From the NCBI RefSeq assembly GCF_002159845.1, contig NZ_NFJK01000001.1, positions 248,001-312,000 on the forward strand: DNA of 64,000 bases, in the 5' to 3' direction. The number at the start of each line of letters is the position of its first letter. Positions within the stretch are counted from its first letter, which is position 1. Positions 44,891-53,797 of this stretch are shown piece after piece. This DNA is from Anaeromassilibacillus sp. An250. Its GTDB lineage: Bacteria; Bacillota; Clostridia; Oscillospirales; Acutalibacteraceae. Both the position numbers and the translations under genes were made by a program. Below the pieces are notes generated by a model that saw only the letters and a list, made by a program, of their open reading frames with translations, made no database searches and was not told the DNA's origin.

Positions 44891-46639
44891 ATGGCTATGC
44901 GATTCCCCTATCGATTTACTGGGAAAGGGTCCGCAGAGCAGCGCGTGGAGAAAAATCATGGGTTGACAAAACAACATATACAGTCTTTCGAGGCCTCGTG
45001 TTACGCTTTTCTTTATATTGTTGGCATACAATCCGTTCGTATTTTGAAGCGCTTGCGCCGCCGGACGCATCGTTTTTTCCTCCCAGCGACCAATTTGATA
45101 AAACGAGTCTATGCAAAAACCTTAGGGCGGCAGTTTGCCCGTTTGCGCAAGGAACTCCATTCGATTCGCGAAGGATTTACAATTGCGGGAAAACGCTTGC
45201 GCGACGCCAAACAGCAAAGCGTTGGGCAAGCTTTAAAGGAATCCGTCAAGGTTACCGGGAAAAGCTTTGTCCGGCATAAAAAATTCGTCTGCGGCATCTT
45301 AAACATCGCTGCCCCGCTTGGCGCCCTGGTACTGCTGATTTTCACCATTCAATATTGGAATAGTCTGAACTACGGGTTGGTCCTGACCTATGATGGCCAG
45401 GAAATCGCCACCATCCAAGATGAAAACATTTTTGAGCAGGCTACCGAAATGGTAAACCAGCGCATGATTCACGATGTGGAGGGTGAAGATACCCAAGTGG
45501 AGATCACTCCTTCGTTTAAGCTGTCTGTTGTAGACGAAAATCGCTATTCTGCAGCCAGCGCGGTCTGTGATCTGATTATTAAGCAATCTGATGGAATCAT
45601 TGAAGAGGCAAGTGGCCTTTATGTTGACGGCGAGTTGATAGGGGCTGTAAAAAGCAGCGCGGACCTTCGGTATATTCTGCAAAACATTCTGAATGCCGCA
45701 AAAGAGGGCGATACGGACGCAGAGGCCGCCTTTGCGCAGAATGTGGAAACCGTCAGTGGCTTATTCCCCACCAACAGCATTATGACCACAGAAGAGATGG
45801 AGAGCCTTTTGACCGGTACGGAAAAGGACGCTGTCCTTTACACTGTAAAAGCGGGCGATACCGCCACCTCGATTGCGCAGGATCACAATTTGACCTTGAC
45901 GGAACTGGCCAGCATCAATCAGTTCAGCGACATAGATGTTCTTCACGAAGGCGACCTTCTGAATATTGAAATGGCTGTCCCGAAGCTCAGCGTTAATATT
46001 ATGAAAAATCAGGAATATGACGTCGACATTCCTTATAAAACCATCACACAGAAGGACGACAGCCAATATACGGATTATTCCAAGGTCATCACTGCAGGCG
46101 TCAACGGCCGGCAACACTGTGTGGACCAAGTCACTTATCTCAACGGCGTTGAAGTTAAACGTGAGAACCTGAGCACAACGGTGCTCGAAGAACCGGTGGA
46201 TCAAGTGGTCGTCACTGGCACAAAGAAACGGCCCAAGACTGCGGAAGCGGGCGTCAGCACAGGCAGCATGATGTGGCCGGTACCCTCCCTGCATACGATT
46301 ACCACAGGGTTTGAGTACCGCTGGGGCAGCTTCCACAGTGGGATCGATATTTCCGGCAGCAGCGCATATGGAAAAACCATTGTTGCCGCGGATGGCGGAA
46401 CAGTCACAGCGGCTGGATACTCCGGGAGCTATGGACTGCGGGTTCAAATTAACCATGGCAATGGTTTGCAAACCCTATATGGGCATTGCAGCAAGTTACT
46501 CGTTTCTCCGGGGCAGAAGGTCGCGAAAGGGCAGGCGATTGCTCTTGTGGGAAGTACGGGGAATTCCACAGGTCCACATTGCCACTTTGAAGTCTACAAA
46601 AATGGATCGCGTGTGAACCCATTCAATTATGTAAATTAA
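44891..46639 (+). CDS. M23 endopeptidase with LysM and G5 domains
   Basis: 582 aa cell-envelope protein. A long basic cytoplasmic N-terminus (about 1-130), one membrane helix (IAAPLGALVLLIFTIQYW, near 140-157), a mostly alpha extracytoplasmic region, LysM (YTVKAGDTATSIAQDHNL, about 316-362), G5 (about 363-445) and an M23 LytM-type metallopeptidase (from about 460) with HSGIDIS and GPHCHFEV metal ligands. It is predicted to bind and cut peptidoglycan. The domain order resembles clostridial cell-wall hydrolases linked to growth or sporulation; the exact role is open. Confidence 0.92.
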   Translation: MAMRFPYRFTGKGSAEQRVEKNHGLTKQHIQSFEASCYAFLYIVGIQSVRILKRLRRRTHRFFLPATNLIKRVYAKTLGRQFARLRKELHSIREGFTIAGKRLRDAKQQSVGQALKESVKVTGKSFVRHKKFVCGILNIAAPLGALVLLIFTIQYWNSLNYGLVLTYDGQEIATIQDENIFEQATEMVNQRMIHDVEGEDTQVEITPSFKLSVVDENRYSAASAVCDLIIKQSDGIIEEASGLYVDGELIGAVKSSADLRYILQNILNAAKEGDTDAEAAFAQNVETVSGLFPTNSIMTTEEMESLLTGTEKDAVLYTVKAGDTATSIAQDHNLTLTELASINQFSDIDVLHEGDLLNIEMAVPKLSVNIMKNQEYDVDIPYKTITQKDDSQYTDYSKVITAGVNGRQHCVDQVTYLNGVEVKRENLSTTVLEEPVDQVVVTGTKKRPKTAEAGVSTGSMMWPVPSLHTITTGFEYRWGSFHSGIDISGSSAYGKTIVAADGGTVTAAGYSGSYGLRVQINHGNGLQTLYGHCSKLLVSPGQKVAKGQAIALVGSTGNSTGPHCHFEVYKNGSRVNPFNYVN

Positions 46640-46649
46640 AAAAAGAGAT

Positions 46650-46689
46650 GGCGTTCCTCCGAAAAAAGTCGGAGGGACGCCGTTTTTTT
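46650..46689 (+). terminator. Terminator of the M23 gene
   Basis: GGCGTtCCTCCG/CGGAGGgACGCC stem with A-rich loop and T7. Confidence 0.88.
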
Positions 46690-47060
46690 AGCTCTGGAAG
46701 GCTCTCAAAATGAATTCAGCCAAATAAATTATGTTAACCTCTGGATGCCTTCAATTTTTTGATACAACGAAAATCCGCTCTTTCTCCATTTTTTATTTAC
46801 AATCACAAACTTTGCCAGAATCCCTGCCTTCCCTTGACTTTTATCGCTAGGTGTATTATGATCTTTAGAAGTAAAGGTGCTGTTCTTGCCCCTTTTGCTT
46901 TGTGATAATAGAAGAATTTTACTTTAAAAATTTATAAATATTAACAGCCTTCCTCAGCATTAATTCTGCTATTTCTGTAAAAGCTAGTGATGCTTTTCTT
47001 TTATATAGCGCTGGGAAAGGCGGCAAATGGGATCCATCTTCCTATGCCGTCAATAGACGT
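46690..47060 (+). other. Intergenic region and leader of murA
   Basis: 370 bp without a gene. It contains the promoter at 46834-46862, then an AT-rich leader of about 190 nt. No riboswitch or structured element was recognised. Confidence 0.45.
46834..46862 (+). promoter_or_regulatory. Probable promoter of murA
   Basis: -35 TTGACT (46834-46839), 17-bp spacer, -10 TATGAT (46857-46862). Confidence 0.65.
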
Positions 47061-48374
47061 ATGTCGACTATGAGATTGGAGCGTGCCGCATTGGATAAAT
47101 TTGTTATTACTGGTGGCAATCGGCTTACCGGAGAGGTAACGATCAGCGGTGCAAAAAATGCCGCTATTGCAATTATTCCTGCTGCAATTCTTTCGGATGG
47201 AGTATGCCGAATTGAAAATATCCCGAACATCACGGATGTGAGTTCGATCACCCGCATTCTATATGATATGGGCGCACAAGTCCGTACAATTGATAAGTCT
47301 ACCCTTGAAATCGACCCCCGTAAAATTCACACCTGCGTAGCGTCTTATGAGCTTGCCAAGCACATCCGTGGATCGTATTATCTGCTTGGTGCCCTTTTGG
47401 GACGCTTTTCTCACGCGGTCGTAACCATGCCTGGTGGGTGCGATTTCGGTGTCCGCCCGATTGACCAGCACCTCAAGGGTTTTGCTGCTTTGGGCGCTTC
47501 CTATAAACTCGACGGCGGTATGGTGGACGTCCGTGCAGAACAGCTGAAGGGCAGCCACATTTATCTCGACGTGGTCTCCGTGGGTGCGACCGTCAATATC
47601 ATTTTGGCGGCGGTGCGCGCGAAGGGCATGACAGTAATCGAAAACGCCGCCAAAGAGCCACATATTGTTGATTTAGCCAACTTTTTGAATTCGATGGGCG
47701 CGGACATCCGAGGCGCAGGTACGGATGTTATCAAAATCTATGGCGTAGAGCATTTGAATGGGACCACCTATTCCATCATTCCCGACCAAATCGAGGCGGG
47801 AACGTATATGGTTGCCGCAGCTGCAACGAGTGGGGATGTCTTAATTAAAAACGTCATCCCCAAGCATCTGGAATCCATCACGGCGAAGTTGGAAGAGATG
47901 GGCGTCGAGGTGACCGAATATGACGATTCTATCCGCGTGCGACGGGAAGGCCCGCTCAATAAATGCAATATTAAGACCATGCCACACCCAGGCTTCCCTA
48001 CCGATATGCAGCCACAAATCGCGGTTTTGCTCTCAATTGCCAATGGGACCAGCATCATCAACGAAAGCGTTTGGGATAACCGCTTCCGTTATATTGAAGA
48101 ACTCAAGCGGATGGGCGCGCAAATTTCCGTTGATGGACGTTTGGCAGTGATCGAAGGGGTTGACCATCTTTCCGCCGCACCGGTAAAAGCGACCGATCTC
48201 CGCGCAGGCGCCGCCATGATCATTGCTGCATTGTGTGCCCAGGGGACTTCTGAAGTAGAGGATATCCAGCACATCGAGCGTGGTTATGAAAATATTGAGG
48301 AAAAATTCCGCAATCTCGGTGCGGATATCAATCGGGTGCATATAGCAGAACCGGTGATCGCACGGGCGATTTAA
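47061..48374 (+). CDS. murA: UDP-N-acetylglucosamine 1-carboxyvinyltransferase
   Basis: 437 aa. First committed step of peptidoglycan synthesis, adding enolpyruvate from PEP to UDP-GlcNAc. Landmarks: GEVTISGAKNAAIAIIPAA, the active-site cysteine loop MPGGCDFGVRPIDQH (the Cys that fosfomycin alkylates is present), and FPTDMQPQ. The reading frame begins with two Met close together; no strong SD was seen, so the exact start is uncertain by a few codons. Followed by walJ and rlmH on the same strand. Confidence 0.95.
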   Translation: MSTMRLERAALDKFVITGGNRLTGEVTISGAKNAAIAIIPAAILSDGVCRIENIPNITDVSSITRILYDMGAQVRTIDKSTLEIDPRKIHTCVASYELAKHIRGSYYLLGALLGRFSHAVVTMPGGCDFGVRPIDQHLKGFAALGASYKLDGGMVDVRAEQLKGSHIYLDVVSVGATVNIILAAVRAKGMTVIENAAKEPHIVDLANFLNSMGADIRGAGTDVIKIYGVEHLNGTTYSIIPDQIEAGTYMVAAAATSGDVLIKNVIPKHLESITAKLEEMGVEVTEYDDSIRVRREGPLNKCNIKTMPHPGFPTDMQPQIAVLLSIANGTSIINESVWDNRFRYIEELKRMGAQISVDGRLAVIEGVDHLSAAPVKATDLRAGAAMIIAALCAQGTSEVEDIQHIERGYENIEEKFRNLGADINRVHIAEPVIARAI

Positions 48375-48434
48375 ACAGAACCTGGAAGGCGGTCCGCAAA
48401 CGCGGGCCGTCCATTTTGTGTTGAAAAAGGTGGG

Positions 48435-49238
48435 GTGCAACCCTTGGCGAGATTTTGTCCGCTTTTTAGCGGAAGCAGCGGAAATTCGTATTACATAGGG
48501 TCTTCTCACGCGGGGATTTTGATCGATGCAGGACGTTCTGCAAAGCAGATGGTACAAATGTTGGATACCTGCGGGCTGGAACCCAAGGCCGTCCAGGCCA
48601 TCTTTATCACCCATGAGCATTCCGATCATATCAAAGGATTGCGTGTATTTGCATCCCGTTTTCATATTCCTGTATACGCTTCTGCTGGAACACTTTCGGC
48701 CCTGTTGCAGATGGGATGTCTGGAGGGGGATTTCCCTGTTGAGGAAATTTCTCCGGACGGCGTTATGTGCGCCGGTATGTTGATCCAGCCCTTCCGTACG
48801 CCGCACGACAGCGCAGAAAGCGTTGGATACCGGGTATTTACCGCAGATGGACGCAGCGCGGCCGTCTCGACGGATCTGGGCTATATGACGGATACCGTGC
48901 GGGCAGCGTTATGTGGAGCCGATTTGGTTGCCATTGAGTCGAACCACGATATTGGCATGCTGCAAAATGGACCTTATCCCTATCCTCTGAAACGGCGGAT
49001 TTTGTCGCGAACCGGACATTTGAGCAACCTTGCCTGCGCTGATGAGTTGTATAGCCTTGCTGAACGCGGGACAACCCGTTTTGTTTTGGCACATTTAAGC
49101 GCAGAAAATAATACGCCGGAACTTGCTTATCAGACGTCCGTCTGTTCCCTCTCCCTCTGTGGGATGAAAGAAGGAACGGATTATACGCTCTATGTAGCGC
49201 CACGTGAAAATAGCACGGGGAAAACCATTCTTTTTTGA
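48435..49238 (+). CDS. walJ: MBL-fold nuclease WalJ (YycJ)
   Basis: 267 aa. RFCPLFSGSSGNSYYIG start, metal site THEHSDHIKGL, TPHDSAESVGY and LVAIESNHD. YycJ/WalJ proteins are metal-dependent 5'-exonucleases linked to mismatch repair and cell-wall control. In Bacillus the gene is in the walRK operon next to rlmH; here walRK is absent but the rlmH neighbour is kept. The start is a GTG; a TTG three codons later is possible. Confidence 0.92.
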   Translation: MQPLARFCPLFSGSSGNSYYIGSSHAGILIDAGRSAKQMVQMLDTCGLEPKAVQAIFITHEHSDHIKGLRVFASRFHIPVYASAGTLSALLQMGCLEGDFPVEEISPDGVMCAGMLIQPFRTPHDSAESVGYRVFTADGRSAAVSTDLGYMTDTVRAALCGADLVAIESNHDIGMLQNGPYPYPLKRRILSRTGHLSNLACADELYSLAERGTTRFVLAHLSAENNTPELAYQTSVCSLSLCGMKEGTDYTLYVAPRENSTGKTILF

Positions 49239-49245
49239 GGGATCT

Positions 49246-49725
49246 ATGCTCAATATTCAACTGCTTTGTATCGGAAAATTGAAAGAATCCTATTGGCGGG
49301 AGGCTTGTGCAGAGTATGCAAAAAGGCTTTCCGCTTTTTGCCGTTTTTCCATTATCGAGTTGCCAGAAAGCCGCCTTCCAGAGACGCCCTCCCCTGCGCA
49401 GGTCACAGCAGCCCTTCAAACCGAAGGGGAAAAAATTTTAGCCGCTGTGGGAAACGCCCCGCTTATCGCGCTTTGTATTGAAGGGAAGGCCCTTTCTTCG
49501 GAAGCGCTCTCCCTTAAAATCGATTCCATGGCTGTAAACGGAGCCAGTAAGCTCTGTTTTGTCATTGGAAGTTCGTTTGGGTTGAGCGATTCTGTAAAAT
49601 GTGCGGCCAATTTGCGCTTATCTATGTCGCCCATGACCTTCCCGCATCAGTTGGCGCGTGTGATGCTCTGCGAACAGATTTATCGCGCTTTCCAGATTTT
49701 AAACCATGGGAAATACCATAAATAA
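49246..49725 (+). CDS. rlmH: 23S rRNA (pseudouridine1915-N3)-methyltransferase
   Basis: 159 aa SPOUT methyltransferase: IQLLCIGKLKESYWREA, IALCIEGKALSSEALS, FVIGSSFGLSDSVK (knot) and the C-terminal LARVMLCEQIYRAFQILNHGKYHK. It methylates helix 69 of 23S rRNA on assembled ribosomes. 7 nt after walJ. Confidence 0.97.
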   Translation: MLNIQLLCIGKLKESYWREACAEYAKRLSAFCRFSIIELPESRLPETPSPAQVTAALQTEGEKILAAVGNAPLIALCIEGKALSSEALSLKIDSMAVNGASKLCFVIGSSFGLSDSVKCAANLRLSMSPMTFPHQLARVMLCEQIYRAFQILNHGKYHK

Positions 49726-49830
49726 TTCCGGTTTGGCAGAAGTATGCTTTTGGGGAGGTTCTGGCCCGGCTCCATGTGATCTGCATCTTCACTTTCAGAC
49801 GGTCTTTCCTGTGACGGCTATTTATAAAAG

Positions 49831-49887
49831 GAAGCCTTTGCCATTTCCTGCTTCTATTGGGGGAATGGGCAAAGGCTTTCTTTTTTA
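49831..49887 (+). terminator. Terminator after rlmH
   Basis: GAAGCCTTTGCCATT/AATGGGCAAAGGCTTTC stem with loop and T6. Also between convergent rlmH and the feoB 3' part. Confidence 0.8.
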
Positions 49888-49896
49888 ATTTTTCTA

Positions 49897-50629
49897 TTAT
49901 GCCAAGCCAAGCATGCGCGCAGTTGTCGCCACTAAGAAACAAATCAACATCCCAATACCTGCTGGGACGGCAAAGGAAATGGCCGTCCATTTTAGGCTTT
50001 TTGTCTCCTTTCCAATAGTCATACAGGTCGTAGAACAGGGCCAGTGCATCAGCGAGAACAAAATGGTGCACACTGCGGTTAACCACGTCCATCCATTGTC
50101 GACCAAAAGCGCGTGCAATTGCGTGAGGTCACTGATATCTATGAGGCTCCCTGTCGCCATGTATGTCATAATAATAATGGGTACAACAATTTCATTAGCT
50201 GGGAACCCAAGAATAAATGCGAACAGGATCACCCCATCCAGTCCCAGAAGCTGTGCAAAGGGATCTAGGAAGGCGGCACAATACGCCAACAAACTTGCAT
50301 TGCCATATGGAATGTTTGCCAGTAACCAGATCAGCAACCCGGCGGGGGCTGCTACTACCGCCGCCCTGCCTAAGACAAACAAGGTCCGGTCGAAAATCGA
50401 GCGGACAATCACCTTCCCGATTTGCGGCCGGCGGTACGGCGGGAGTTCCAATGTAAACGAGGAAGGGATGCCTTTCAGAATAGTCGCAGATAGCAAGCGT
50501 GAAACCAAAAAGGTCATCCCGATTCCCAATACAATCACACCCATCAGGAGCAGGGTGGAAAGCACAGAACCACCTATTCCGGCTGTGCCAATAAAGAACA
50601 TGGAGATGATTGCAATAATAGTAGGAAAT
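49897..50629 (-). pseudogene. feoB: 3' part of feoB, cut off by the integrated element
   Basis: About 243 codons of the FeoB membrane domain: FPTIIAIISMFFIG, then GIPSSFTLELPPYRRPQ and GFPANEIVVPIIIMTYM, ending in about six helices. It begins exactly after the ATTT core at 50626-50629, in the same phase as the 5' part at 55461-56885, so excision would give one frame of about 717 codons. As it stands only a TTG at 50709 could start it. It encodes the C-terminal half of the ferrous iron channel. Confidence 0.95.
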
Positions 50630-50645
50630 GCACCACCAGACAAAC
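50608..50645. other. attL of the serine-recombinase element
   Basis: feoB sequence to the left, core AAAT (50626-50629, plus strand), and element arm GCACCACCAGACAAAC (50630-50645) to the right. The arm is the inverted partner of the one at attR. Confidence 0.8.
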
Positions 50646-50680
50646 GGCAAACTTTCGCTAAACAACGTATGGAATGTGTT

Positions 50681-52327
50681 TTATAGGGATTCTGTCCCAT
50701 TGGATGCAAGGTCTAAAAACACATGCAAGTTTTTGCCGTCCCACACAATCCTCTGCACTAGCAAATGAATCAAGCTGCGTTTTTCCTGCACAGACAGCGA
50801 ACGCAACAGACCTTTCAGGTCGGACAGGCTGCCTGCCAATCGTTCGATCTCTAAATGTAAGCCCGTGATGGAGTTGCGCTTCATTTGTAGCTGCTCGCGT
50901 TCCTGCAATAAGCTGGACCGTTCTTGCTCCAAAGCCTCTATCCGGTTGTTGACATGCTGTATGAATGCGGCGCCAACACCATCTTGTGAAAGCGTATGTA
51001 CCAGATGGCTAATTGCATCGTCACACCTGTGGAGCTTTGTTTCAATACAAGCTGGAGGGTCCTCCCGTGTTTGCTTTTGTAAGTCCCTTTTCAGAGCTTC
51101 CAGCAACTTATAAATTCCTGGGCTTTCCTCCGCGAGATTCACCAGATATGCAAATACCATAGCATCTGCCTGTGAGCCGCTGATGTTTTGACAATCGCAC
51201 AAGCAGACGCCACCGCGCAACTTATTGCCGCATATATAATCGAATTCACCGCCGGCCGTCCCTGGGTGGGAGCGCCTTTTGGCAAACATCCGGCTGCCAC
51301 ACTTGCCGCAAATAATCCTCCCAGACAGCAGAGAAGATTCATTATGTATGTTTGCGGGCTTTTTCCCAGTTGGAATGCTGTCCTGTAGGATGCCCTGGAC
51401 CGCGACCCACTTTTTCCCTGGAATTTTCCCTCTATGCCGCCCTATCGCGACGATCCATTGATCCATAGATTGGCGTGGCGCATGTTTCTTTTTGTAATCA
51501 CGCTTGTTATAGGCAAGCAACCCATATCTGCCCTTACAGTCTTTTTCTTCAAAACAGACATTTGCATGTTGTGCGGTAAAGTAGCTGAAAGCCTCTTTAT
51601 CCGCAATGCAATAGACAGGATTGTGCAAGATTTCTTTGATTCCGAGGAGGGAATACCACGTCCCGTTGCGGGATTGGATTCCTTGCCGGATCAAGTATTT
51701 GCTCACGCCGGTTAGACTATGTAACTCCAAATACTTTTCAAAGATCGTTCCCACAACCTGCAACTCGTCAGGAGATTCTTTCAACCTACAAGAGATCTTG
51801 ATCTTCCCATCTACAAGCATCTCCTGCTGTTTTTCAGAGCGGTAGCCTGTTGGAGGCGTCCCTCCCAACCAGCGCCCTGTGCGGGCCAACATGCACATAT
51901 TATCCCGCACACGCTCTGCAATGGTCTCACGCTCCAACTGTGCAAACACAGAGGCAATATACATCATTGCTTTCCCCATTGGCTTTGATGTATCAAATTC
52001 CTCCTTGATGCAGATAAAGGAAATATTTCGATCGTTTAGTTCCTCTATAAGCGCAGAGAAATCGCTGACACTACGGCTAATCCGGTCGAGCCGGTAACAA
52101 ACGATATAATCGGGTTTCCTTTCCCGAATATCCTGCAACATGCGTTGGAATTGCGGCCGAATGGTATCTTTCGCGGAAAAGCCCTCATCCTCATAGATTG
52201 TTATGGCATCTTCAACCACATCTGGAAATTTAGATCTAATATATTGTTTGCACATTTCAATTTGGTTTTCGACGCTTTCCCCTTTGCCTGTATAGACGGA
52301 TTTGCGGCTATAGATGAAAAAACGCAA
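50681..52327 (-). CDS. Large serine recombinase (site-specific integrase)
   Basis: 548 aa. N-terminal resolvase domain with the nucleophile in FFIYSRKSVYTG, YRLDRISRSVSDFSAL and ERETIAERVRDNM; a recombinase domain (about 165-280); a zinc-ribbon with CGKCGSRMF and ICGNKLRGGVCLC; and a coiled-coil C-terminus (KLHRCDDAISHL to EREQLQMKR). Complete and probably active. The TTG start has SD GGGGGTGA. Its end is 51 bp from attL, the usual place for a serine integrase gene. Confidence 0.95.
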   Translation of the reverse strand: MRFFIYSRKSVYTGKGESVENQIEMCKQYIRSKFPDVVEDAITIYEDEGFSAKDTIRPQFQRMLQDIRERKPDYIVCYRLDRISRSVSDFSALIEELNDRNISFICIKEEFDTSKPMGKAMMYIASVFAQLERETIAERVRDNMCMLARTGRWLGGTPPTGYRSEKQQEMLVDGKIKISCRLKESPDELQVVGTIFEKYLELHSLTGVSKYLIRQGIQSRNGTWYSLLGIKEILHNPVYCIADKEAFSYFTAQHANVCFEEKDCKGRYGLLAYNKRDYKKKHAPRQSMDQWIVAIGRHRGKIPGKKWVAVQGILQDSIPTGKKPANIHNESSLLSGRIICGKCGSRMFAKRRSHPGTAGGEFDYICGNKLRGGVCLCDCQNISGSQADAMVFAYLVNLAEESPGIYKLLEALKRDLQKQTREDPPACIETKLHRCDDAISHLVHTLSQDGVGAAFIQHVNNRIEALEQERSSLLQEREQLQMKRNSITGLHLEIERLAGSLSDLKGLLRSLSVQEKRSLIHLLVQRIVWDGKNLHVFLDLASNGTESL

Positions 52328-52530
52328 ACACTCACCCCCACAAGCTTATCGGACAAAGGCACTTGCATATCGGTCCCTCTAAGCTCTCTTTCTCCCTCAA
52401 TCCCCTCCCTATCCCTGTAATTTCTCCTTCCCTATTTATATCCGCCCCTTTCCAGCTTGATGCCTATTCATGGGGCCTTAACCCGTATAGAAACTGCACG
52501 TTCCAATGCAAACCGAAGGGCCTAATTAAG

Positions 52531-52572
52531 AAAAAACGCGCTTACAGGTTCAATACCTGTAAGCGCGTTTTT
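52531..52572 (-). terminator. Terminator of the malic enzyme operon
   Basis: Perfect 18-bp stem AACGCGCTTACAGGT/ACCTGTAAGCGCGTT with TCAAT loop, A-run and T-run; works on both strands. Confidence 0.93.
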
Positions 52573-52601
52573 ATGGATAAAACAATCTTTTTCTAATGCC
52601 A

Positions 52602-53774
52602 TTAAATACGGGCTACGCCGGATGCACGAGCCGCTTCTGCGACTGCTTTTGCAACTGCTTTGCCAACATTCCGATCCAGCGCGCTGGGGATGATGTAATC
52701 CGGGGACAGCTTGTCGTCGGTTACAAAAGACGCGATTGCTTTCGCTGCCGCAATCTTCATCTCATCGTTAATGTCGCTCGCACGTACGTCCAAAGCGCCA
52801 CGGAAAATGCCCGGGAAAGCCAAGACGTTGTTGATCTGGTTCGGGAAGTCGCTGCGTCCAGTACCCACCACAGCAGCGCCAGCCTCTTTTGCCAAATCGG
52901 GCATAATTTCGGGCACCGGGTTGGCCATCGGGAACAGGATGGGGTTGGGCGCCATAGACTTGACCATCTCCGGGGTCACGCAGCCAGGAGCGGATACACC
53001 GATAAACACATCGGCGCCTTTGAGGACTTCCGCCAAAGTCCCTTTGCGGCACTCTTTGTTGGTAATGGCAGCCATCTCTTCTTTTTCAGGATTCAGATTC
53101 TCGCGGCCCTGATAGATAGCGCCGTGACGGTCACAGAGGACAACGTCCTTCAGGCCCATTGCAATGAGCAGGCGGATAATTGCGATACCCGCAGCACCCG
53201 CTCCACTGGTAACCACGCGGATTTCATCAATCTTTTTGCCAGTCAGCTTCAAAGCGTTGAGCATAGCGGCCAGTGTGACTACAGCTGTGCCATGCTGGTC
53301 ATCGTGGAAAATCGGAATGTCGCAGCATTCCTTAAGTCTCCGCTCAATCTCAAAGCAGCGAGGTGCAGAAATATCCTCCAGGTTAATACCGCCAAAACTG
53401 CCAGCCAGCAGGCGGACTGTATTGACAATATCGTCAACTTCCTTGGAGCGGACGCACAGCGGAATGGCATCCACATCGCCAAAGGCCTTGAACAGCGCGC
53501 ATTTACCTTCCATAACCGGCATGCCGGCTTCCGGGCCAATGTCGCCCAAGCCCAAAACAGCAGTACCATCGGTGACCACCGCTACCAGGTTCGAACGGCG
53601 GGTCAGCTCATAGCTCATGTTAACATCTTTCTGAATTTCCAGGCAAGGCTGGGCAACGCCCGGGGTATAAGCCAAGGAGAGATCGTCACGCGTTTCCAGG
53701 GGAGCACGGCAGATCACCTCAATCTTACCTTTCCATTCCTTATGCTTTTTGAGAGATTCAGCAGCGTAATCCAT
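52602..53774 (-). CDS. NAD-dependent malic enzyme
   Basis: 390 aa short bacterial malic enzyme: malate + NAD to pyruvate + CO2 + NADH. Motifs: LSLAYTPGVAQPCLEI, AVLGLGDIGPEAGMPVMEGKCALFK, HDDQHGTAVV (metal and catalytic region) and the Rossmann loop VTSGAGAAGIAIIRLL. No phosphotransacetylase-like extension. ATG at 53774 matches the family start MDYAAESLKKHKEWKGK; an ATG at 53798 overlaps the upstream stop. It is the second gene of a two-gene operon inside the feoB element. Reads intact. Confidence 0.94.
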   Translation of the reverse strand: MDYAAESLKKHKEWKGKIEVICRAPLETRDDLSLAYTPGVAQPCLEIQKDVNMSYELTRRSNLVAVVTDGTAVLGLGDIGPEAGMPVMEGKCALFKAFGDVDAIPLCVRSKEVDDIVNTVRLLAGSFGGINLEDISAPRCFEIERRLKECCDIPIFHDDQHGTAVVTLAAMLNALKLTGKKIDEIRVVTSGAGAAGIAIIRLLIAMGLKDVVLCDRHGAIYQGRENLNPEKEEMAAITNKECRKGTLAEVLKGADVFIGVSAPGCVTPEMVKSMAPNPILFPMANPVPEIMPDLAKEAGAAVVGTGRSDFPNQINNVLAFPGIFRGALDVRASDINDEMKIAAAKAIASFVTDDKLSPDYIIPSALDRNVGKAVAKAVAEAARASGVARI

Positions 53775-53797
53775 TGTTTTCCAATCCTTTCCAATCA

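Noticed and set aside
52328-52530. Gene between the recombinase and the malic enzyme terminator
   Set aside because: No frame with an SD; it appears to be only the recombinase upstream region.
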